Part shown: piece after piece, positions 57,557 to 64,000 of the stretch | How the letters are laid out: every line of letters starts with the position of its first letter | Numbering within the stretch: position 1 is the stretch's first letter | Assembly (NCBI GenBank): GCA_947568835.1 | Contig: OX387608.1 | Location: 1,166,501-1,230,500, forward strand | DNA: 64,000 bases | Direction: 5' to 3' | Origin: Protonemura montana | Lineage: Eukaryota; Arthropoda; Insecta; Plecoptera; Nemouridae | Translations under genes and position numbers: made by a program | Notes under the pieces: model-generated | The model's database searches: none | The model's input: the letters and a program-made list of their open reading frames with translations, nothing else | What the model was told of the DNA's origin: nothing

Positions 57557-57606
57557 GTGACGTGATATAGCGTCACTAGAATCAGAGTGACTGTGAGTAT
57601 TCACAG
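57557..57606 (+). other. Overlapping-hairpin leader of the tRNA-headed family
   Basis: Three inverted repeats in 50 bases: GTGACG..CGTCAC (57557-57576), GTCACT..AGTGAC (57572-57591) and CTGTGA-gtat-TCACAG (57591-57606). Neighbouring stems share bases, so they are mutually exclusive in part. The block is kept in copies at about 12957-13000, 29526-29570, 31528-31572 and 59417-59461. Confidence 0.75.
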
Positions 57607-58458
57607 CCTCTTGGTTCTACTCCTTGGAGATCCGTCATTTTCATCAAATACACTAAAATCATCTCAAAAAGCCAGTGTCCAAGTAGCTCAATTGGTTAGA
57701 GCAACACCCGTGACAGGTGGAGATCGGGGTCCAAGTAGCTCAATGGGTTAGAGCAACACCCGCGATAGGTGGAGATCGGGGTCCAAGTAGCTCAATTGGT
57801 TAGAGCAACACCCGCGACAGGTGGAGATCGGGGTCCAAGTAGCTCAATTGGTTAGAGCAATACCTGCGACAGGTGGAGATCGGGGTCCAAGTAGCTCAAT
57901 TGGTTAGAGCAATACCTGCGACAGGTGGAGATCGGGGTCCAAGTAACTCAATTGGTTAGAGCAACACCCGCGACAGGTGGAGATCGGGGTTCAAGTAGCT
58001 CAATTGGTTAGAGCAACACCCACGACAGGTGAAGATCGGGGTTCAAGTAGCTCAATTGGTTAGAGCAACACCCGCGACAGGTGGAGATCGGGGTCCAAGT
58101 AGCTCAATTGGTTAGAGCAATACCTGCGACAGGTGGAGATCGGGGTTCAAGTAGCTCAATTGGTTAGAGCAACACCCGCGACAGGTGGAGATCGGGGTCC
58201 AAGTAGCTCAATTGGTTAGAGCAACACCCGCGACAGGTGGAGATCAGGGTCCAAGTAGCTCAATTGGTTAGAGCAACACCCGCGACAGGTGGAGATCGGG
58301 GTCCAAGTAGCTCAATTGGTTAGAGCAACACCCGCGACAGGTGGAGATCGGGGTCCAATTGTAGCTCAATTGGTTAGAGCAACACCCGCGACAGGTGGAG
58401 ATCGAGGTCCAAGTAGCTCAATTAGTTAGAGCAACACCCGCGACAGGTGGAGATCGAG

Positions 58459-58531
58459 GTCCAAGTAGCTCAATTGGTTAGAGCAACACCCGTGACAGTT
58501 GGAGATCGGGGTTCGAGTCCCCGTCTGGGCA
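58459..58531 (+). other. Terminal full-length tRNA-like copy of element E
   Basis: 73 nt with gtccaag / tctgggc acceptor pairing, A box TAGCTCAATTGG, exact B box GGTTCGAGTCC and discriminator A. TTTT at about 58548 may end Pol III transcription. Anticodon loop 'cgtgaca' lacks T33. Confidence 0.72.
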
Positions 58532-58560
58532 TCAATATTTGAGACGGTTTTAGTGTTCAT

Positions 58561-59230
58561 AATAAAAAATAGTCTTTCGAGATTTTTTGCTCAGTTTCAC
58601 CGCTTTATTCCACCACTTTATTACACTGCAACGCTCATTCTTCAACGAGATACAGACGCGTTCGCCCAGCCCTTGCACCAGCGACAAGCGAGAAGCGTTA
58701 AAATCTAATATTCCCGTTCGTCTTCCCGCTCTCCCGACAATCAGTCGGGAAGTTATCCCTGTTCGTGGTTGGTTTCCTGGATGAAGTTACACCCGACGTC
58801 TCCCCCGGGTCAGGACCTGTCATCCCTGCGATCAGATCGACGACGTGACTACGAATCAATGTATCGGAAGGTCGATCGTTCAACGGGGCCGTGTGTTGAG
58901 ATCGGGTGGTTGGAGGTTCGCCGATAAAAGCTTGGAGTCGAGACGTTACGTAGGCCATCTTTGTCGGTCTTTGATCTTGCAGAGCCGGCCGAAGACGTTT
59001 AGCATTTAGGCTTTGATCCACTCGCTAAATTGTGTTCTTATTTCGCTGTTTTTCTTTTAAGAATTCTGTGATTTTTTTTTGTAAAATTTTTTATATAAAT
59101 TTAGGTCACATTGATGTGGTTCTGTCATTTTTGTTTTTAAAAAGATAAATCCCCCCCCCCCCCACTTTCCACAGCTGTCAAAAATAAGGACAGCTTCAGT
59201 CGATGAGGGCTTGCTCTGACTGATCTGTAC
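58561..59230. other. Unique sequence, no gene recognised
   Basis: CpG-rich from 58690 to 59000, with a minus frame of 107 codons (59021-58698) that I do not recognise. A C-run of about 15 lies at 59150-59164. No splice pair found. Confidence 0.4.
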
Positions 59231-59232
59231 GT

Positions 59233-60112
59233 GAAATCTGATTGAAATTGCAAACGCTTGCAATGCGCGGGGAATTTTATTATTATCAACACAAATAACT
59301 TCTCTAAAATTGATGTCCAAACGGGGACTTGAACCCCGATCTCTTCACCTATCGCGGGTGTAAAATGCATCGCATCCAACGTCAAGTTGTAGTTATTTGA
59401 TTTTGACAGGTTGTGACGTGATATAGCGTCACTAGAATCAGAGTGACTGTGAGTATTCACAGCCTCTTGGTTCTACTCCTTGGAGAACTGTCATTCTCAT
59501 CAAATACACTGAAATCATCTCAAAAAGCCAGTGTCCAAGTAGCTCAATTGGTTAGAGCAACACCCGCGACAGGTGGAGATCGGGGTCCAAGTAGCTCAAT
59601 TGGTTAGAGCAACACCCGTGACAGGTGGAGATCGGGGTCTAAGTAGCTCAATTGGTTAGAGCAACACCCGCGACAGGTTGGAGATCGGGGTGCAAGTAGC
59701 TCAATTGGTTAGAGCAACACCCGCGACAGGCGGAGATCGGGGTCCAAGTAGCTCAATTGGTTAGAGCAACACCCGCGACAGGCGGAGATCGGGGTGCAAG
59801 TAGCTCAATTGGTTAGAGCAACACCCGCGACAGGCGGAGATCAGGGTCCAAGTAGCTCAATTGGTTAGAGCAACACCCGCGACAGGCGGAGATCAGGGTC
59901 CAAGTAGCTCAATTGGTTAGAGCAACACCCGCGACAGGCGGAGATCGGGGTCCAAGTAACTCAATTGGTTAGAGCAACACCCGCGACAGGCGGAGATCGG
60001 GGTCCAAGTAGCTCAATTGGTTAGAGCAACACCCGAGACAGGTGGAGATCGGGATTCGAGTCCCCGTTTGGACATACATTTTTGAGAGGTGATAAGTGTT
60101 CCCAATAATAAA
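59233..60112 (+). mobile_element. tRNA-headed element F with both inverted ends
   Basis: End module at 59237-59275, inverted tRNA 3' half and part of the anticodon arm (59310-59360, 'atctcttcacctatcgcggg'), leader (59380-59530), about 10 units of 52 bp, full copy 60002-60074, and right end 'gaggtgataagtgttcccaa'. Units carry 'ggcggagatc' in a run of seven, unlike other copies, so the array expanded in place. Confidence 0.87.
60002..60074 (+). other. Terminal full-length tRNA-like copy of element F
   Basis: 73 nt with A box, near-exact B box (gattcgagtcc) and 3' end tttggaca. The loop reads cgagaca. Confidence 0.68.
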
Positions 60113-60786
60113 ATGACTGGCCCTTCTTTGCAGCCATCTTCTCTCCATCCCTTGTAATTAATTACACCGAATATTCTTGCAAGTATTTAGGCGACTTACT
60201 TATTATTGAAGTTTACAACAGAGATTAGAAAGTTGTAAAACTATGAACTTGATCGATGAGTAGCGTCCCTAGAATAACGGACTTAGCAGCTACTTACCTA
60301 CGAGCTTGGTTTAAGCATGAATACAGCATCGCTTGCAAGATATGCCGCTCGTTAGAAGACGAGGCATGTTTTGATGGAAGAACACGAAGCGGCCGTTTCC
60401 AGCTACACACGTTGCAAATCTTCACAATTACATTTCATAAACAAAGCGAGTATTAACGACCACGTGACTGTTTCTTGAGTATCCAAGTCGTAGGTAGGGT
60501 AGAAGTGGTCTAACATTTCAAAGTTTTCATCATTACTCTTATCTTAAAGCTAATATCTTCAATCTAGGTATCTTTAACATATTATCAATACTTGATATTA
60601 ATGCACAATGTTCATAAATAACTATAGGCAATACCATATTCTTACCAAAATATTATTGCTACTTTTCTAAGAAATTATATTTTATAATATAGATTAGTGC
60701 GCTGGATCCCAATGGTCAGCCATGTGTTTGCAGAGCTGTCAGTTAATAAATTGATTTTCTCTCTGAAATCCAAGTCAATCAGCAAC
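60113..60786. other. AT-rich unique sequence
   Basis: A plus frame of 66 codons (60256-60456) includes a Cys-containing stretch but no recognised domain. No splice pair found. Confidence 0.45.
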
Positions 60787-61004
60787 AACACATTCTGTTT
60801 TTAGAAAAACTATTTGAACTGGGTTTTGAATGCTAAGTAAAGGGCTACTAAATTTCCCTAAATTAACTAAATTACTAAATTAAGGGAAATTTAGTAGCCC
60901 TTTACTTAGCATTCAAAACCCAGTTCAAATAGTTTTTCTAAAAACTTGTGCTAAGGATAAATTAAATAGACATGAGTCTAAAAACCATCATAACACATTC
61001 TGTT
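60787..61004. mobile_element. Short foldback element bracketed by a 13-bp direct repeat
   Basis: 'aacacattctgtt' at 60787-60799 is repeated at 60992-61004. Inside, 'agaaaaactatttgaactgg' to 'aagggctactaaatttccct' is mirrored by 'agggaaatttagtagccctt' to 'ccagttcaaatagtttttct', about 68-bp arms around a short AT loop. The right end adds 'agacatgagtctaaaaacc', the family's terminal word. Confidence 0.82.
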
Positions 61005-61554
61005 ATTTTTTTAAACGAATGTCTCGCTGCCCTCGCTCAATTATTTCAGTGATGATTAACGACAATGGGTGAAATCGACGCCGTACAGTCGTGTTAGCCT
61101 TACCTTGCCACATTGTATTCCCATTCGTATTGTATTTGTATTCGTTCCGATTCCCCACAAGTTTCCACCACTCAAGTGGTCAACACTCATCGCCTCTCTT
61201 ACTTTGCTAGACTTTATATTATTCCATAAATCATAAGTCGAGGCCAGCGGTTGCCGGTAGTGCATGGCATGGGTTCACATGTTCGTTGTGTGTTTCGTGA
61301 TGGGGGGGGGGGGGGGGGGGGGAATATTTAGACACAATTCCATGGGTAGAAGGGGCTGTGGACTAAGTTAGGGGTAGGCAAGCCGCGCGAAAAGCTAATT
61401 GCTAAATTTGAAAATTAAAAACTAGGTCTTTGCAATGCATCACTAAAGAAAATTGATAGTGAATGTAAATTTAAAAATTCGCCAATTTATTGGCGGTATT
61501 ATATGACACTTAATATGTTTTTCTTTCTATTCCATTTATTTCCATCGAACGGTT
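61005..61554. other. Unique sequence with poly-G run
   Basis: A run of about 20 G at 61302-61322. AT-rich otherwise. No gene. Confidence 0.5.
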
Positions 61555-62335
61555 TGTCGTGTTGGTAACACCGGTTCTTGTGAGATCACCGAGGTTAAGT
61601 AACACTGCGCTGGTTCAGGTATTGAATGGGTCATACACATGACCAGTTCTGTTCGGGAGAGAGGTTGGAGGGATGAAAGTTAAGCAACACTGCGCTGGGT
61701 CAGGTATTGGATAGATGACCATCATACACATGACCAGTTCTGTTCGGGAGACAGGTTGGAGGGATGAAAGTTAAGCAACACTGCGCTGGGTCAGTTATTG
61801 AATGGGTGACCATCATACACATGACCAGTTCTGTTCGGGAGAGAGGTTGGAGGGATGAAAGTTAAACAACACTGCGCTGGGTCAGGTATTGGATGGATGA
61901 CCATCATACACATGACCAGTTCTGTTTGGGAGAGAGGTTGGAGGGATGAAAGTTAAGCAACACTGCGCTGGGTCAGGTATTGAATGGGTGACCATCGTAC
62001 ACATGACCAGTTCTGTTCGGGAGAGAGGTTGCAGGGATGAAAGTTAGTACAGCAACTTTATTCGCCTTGCTTATCAACCTCTCGACAGCATGGATTTGTG
62101 GAGGAATCCTGTTGTACGCGTTGTACCGTCCTTCGGAAGGTACGTTAAGCCAGTGGTCTCCTTGGTCTTCGACATGAGTAGGCTACGTGCTGGCACCGGA
62201 TTTCCCCTCCTCCCTTCCAGGCTAGGTTAGGTTCAGTATCATCCGCTCATTCACCGACGCCATTAGACCAGTGCCACATGGCCAGATGTCAAAACAGTGC
62301 GTCGTTAAGTCCCAATAATCAATCTTATATTTCCT
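61555..62335 (+). mobile_element. 5S-SINE with about five head units
   Basis: Starts 'gtcgtgttggtaacaccggt', then 'tcttgtgagatcaccgaggt'. Head units run to 62040, body to 'gtgcgtcgttaagtcccaat' plus an 'aatcaatct' tail. The open frame stops earlier than in sister copies because of a TGA in 'tcgacatgag'. Confidence 0.9.
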
Positions 62336-62944
62336 TTTTGATTCTTTCATCATAATTTGTCTCATCGTGGTTTTTTTGTTAAAATCTCAGTAAATTCGTT
62401 GTCAGAAGCGTCTTGCTTGCAGCGTTTTCAGAGAATACCAACATTGGTAAGAAATTTCACACCTCTGCGGATGGTAAACTCGTGATTCCACCAGCGACAT
62501 TTTAATAAATTCAATATCAATTGTCCACCCATAACTTTATTACACCAAATATGATTGTCTGGTTTGTTCAGGAAAGATACAGTTTCAACATTTTCACCAA
62601 TCTCTCCTCACGGTAGTAACTCTTGATATTTGGTCACATGACACCCCCTACATACGTCATGATACTGACGCCATCCTCCCCTCATACACAGACCAAGCTA
62701 CTAACGAGCGACCGAGCTAGCTTGGGTTTCGGACTGCGAAGTAGGTTTTGTTAGCGTTGGTTATATCAGGTTAGATATCGAGGACTGGGTGCTTTGAGAC
62801 CAAAGTTGGTTGTGGGACAAGAAGAAGATAGAAATGTGTGGATTATTGAGACGCTTCAAAAGTCAGCGATGTGCATTTCTTACTCCAAGGAGGTCGGCAT
62901 CAGCTCGGTGGGTTACAAGCACTATTCATGTTATTTGGAGTTGG
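62336..62944. other. Unique sequence around the candidate microexon
   Basis: Single copy. Apart from the microexon candidate at 62423-62446 I see no gene. From 62935 the sequence becomes the first, diverged unit of the 50-bp array ('gagttggacaaccgcagact'). Confidence 0.5.
62423..62446 (+). CDS. Weak candidate 24-bp microexon
   Basis: Acceptor 'tcttgcttgcag' and donor 'attg|gtaaga' bound 24 bases. In phase 1 it would add xCG-F-S-E-N-T-N-I-x, keeping frame with the LDLa exon upstream. The polypyrimidine tract is short and the size is tiny, so chance is likely. Confidence 0.2.
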
Positions 62945-64000
62945 ACAACCGCAGACTTTGTTTGGCAAGCCATGTCTTGAGCTGGACAACAGCATGGACT
63001 GCAAGCTTTGTTTGGCAAGCCATGTCTTGAGCTGGACAACAGCATGGACTGCAAGCTTTGGCAAGCCATGTCTTGAGCTGGACAACAGCATGGACTGCAA
63101 GCTTTGTTTGGCAAGCCATGTCTTGAGCTGGACAACATCATGGACTGCAAGCTTTGTTTGGCAAGCCATGCCTTGAGCTGGACAACAGCATGGACTGCAA
63201 GCTTTGTTTGGCAAGCCATGTCTTGAGCTGTACAACAGCATAGACTGCAAGCTTTGTTTGGCAAGCCATGTCTTGAGCTGTACAACAGCATAGACTGCAA
63301 GCTTTGTTTGGCAAGCCATGTCTTGAGCTGGACAACAGCATGGACTGCAAGCTTTGTTTGGCAAGCCATGTCTTGAGCTGGACAACAGCATGGACTGCAA
63401 GCTTTGTTTGGCAAGCCATGTCTTGAGCTGGACAACAGCATGGACTGCAAGCTTTGTTTGGCAAGCCATGTCTTGAGCTGGACAACAGTATGGGCTGCAA
63501 GCTTTGTTTGGCAAGCCATGTCTTGAGCTGGATAACAGCATGGACTGCAAGCTTTGTTTGGCAAGCCATGTCTTGAGCTGGACAACAGCATGGACTGCAA
63601 GCTTTGTTTGGCAAGCTATGCCTTGAGCTGGACAACAGCACGGACTGCAAGCTTTGTTTGGCAAGCCATGTCTTGAGCTGGACAACAGTATGGGCTGCAA
63701 GCTTTGTTTGGCAAGCCATGTCTTGAGCTGGATAACAGCATGGACTGCAAGCTTTGTTTGGCAAGCCATGTCTTGAGCTGGACAACAGCATGGACTGCAA
63801 GCTTTGTTTGGCAAGCCATGTCTTGAGCTGGACAACAGCATGGACTGCAAGCTTTGTTTGGCAAGCCATGTCTTGAGCTGGACAACATCATGGACTGCAA
63901 GCTTTGTTTGGCAAGCCATGCCTTGAGCTGGACAACAGCATGGACTGCAAGCTTTGTTTGGCAAGCCATGTCTTGAGCTGTACAACAGCATAGACTGCAA
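62945..64000 (+). repeat. 50-bp minisatellite array (right window edge)
   Basis: About 21 units of the family at 1-1316, same orientation, cut by the window edge. It lacks the 36-bp short units. A marked series (gacaacatca, then 'ccttgagctg', then 'tgtacaacagcatagac') at 63131-63250 is repeated at 63881-64000, 750 bp or 15 units later. Confidence 0.97.

Larger units (their letters stand above)
57388..58560 (+). mobile_element. tRNA-headed element E with both inverted ends
   Basis: Order on plus: end module 'aaattgcaaacgcttgcaat', 'gcgcggggtattttatt', an inverted copy of the tRNA 3' half (57450-57497), hairpin leader (57525-57670), 16-17 units of 52 bp (57671-58458), a full tRNA-like copy (58459-58531), then 'atatttgagacggttttagtgttcat'. 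Left and right ends pair over about 65 bases. The right end lacks the gcgcgggg module. This is the best-preserved layout of the family. Confidence 0.88.

Noticed and set aside
57671-58531. Cluster of functional tRNA genes
   Set aside because: Units are 52 bp and lack the T arm and acceptor end; only the final copy is 73 nt, and it lacks T33 before the expected anticodon.
58698-59021. 107-codon minus-strand frame in CpG-rich DNA
   Set aside because: No domain recognised. The charged composition may reflect GC content. Kept as unique sequence only.

Overview
This window looks like non-coding DNA from an arthropod nuclear genome, probably the inside of one very large gene. Three things point that way. 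There are two long interstitial tracts of the arthropod telomere pentamer: TTAGG at about 16.1-17.2 kb and CCTAA at about 52.4-52.9 kb. There are dispersed retroposons derived from 5S rRNA and from a tRNA-like sequence. There is one clear metazoan spliced exon encoding an LDL-receptor class A (LDLa) module. No bacterial operon, phage or CRISPR feature is present. The species cannot be read from the sequence; an insect is a reasonable guess.

The only well-supported coding sequence is the plus-strand LDLa exon at 51977-52102 (126 bp, phase 1-1, consensus splice sites). A 33-bp plus-strand microexon at 11716-11748 has an excellent acceptor and donor and is also compatible with phase 1. A weaker 24-bp candidate lies at 62423-62446. 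The simplest reading is that most of the window is intron of an LDLa-repeat gene, such as a lipoprotein-receptor-like protein or perlecan-like proteoglycan. This is inference.

Tandem repeats dominate. Listed by unit length in bp: 50 (both window ends), 53 (5.2 kb), 52 (tRNA-like; 6.4, 11.9, 28.4, 30.7, 57.7 and 59.5 kb), 31 and 27 (7.6-10.1 kb), 41 (10.8, 45.9 and 49.7 kb), 45 (13.5, 35.9 and 53.7 kb), 114 (15.4, 19.7 and 36.6 kb), 47 (17.7 kb), 30 (21.4 kb), 91 (5S-derived; 22.6-26.7 kb and eight shorter arrays or remnants), 36 (33.9 kb), 76 (35.4 kb), 60 and 92 (41.4-42.7 kb), 68 (43.1 kb) and 7 (55.0 kb). Most long open frames in the window only reflect these stop-free repeats.

Two dispersed families explain much of the pattern. 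The first is a 5S-headed SINE (SINE3-like). Its 5S part has expanded into 91-bp satellites, and one copy has an internal 36-bp satellite. The second is a tRNA-headed element with inverted ends. The 52-bp segment from its A box to its anticodon arm is repeated about 9-20 times, and only the last copy keeps the B box. The theme of the window is therefore Pol III retroposons turning into satellites. A third family of small foldback elements (MITE-like) is present at 14.8, 38.4, 49.2, 56.3 and 60.8 kb.
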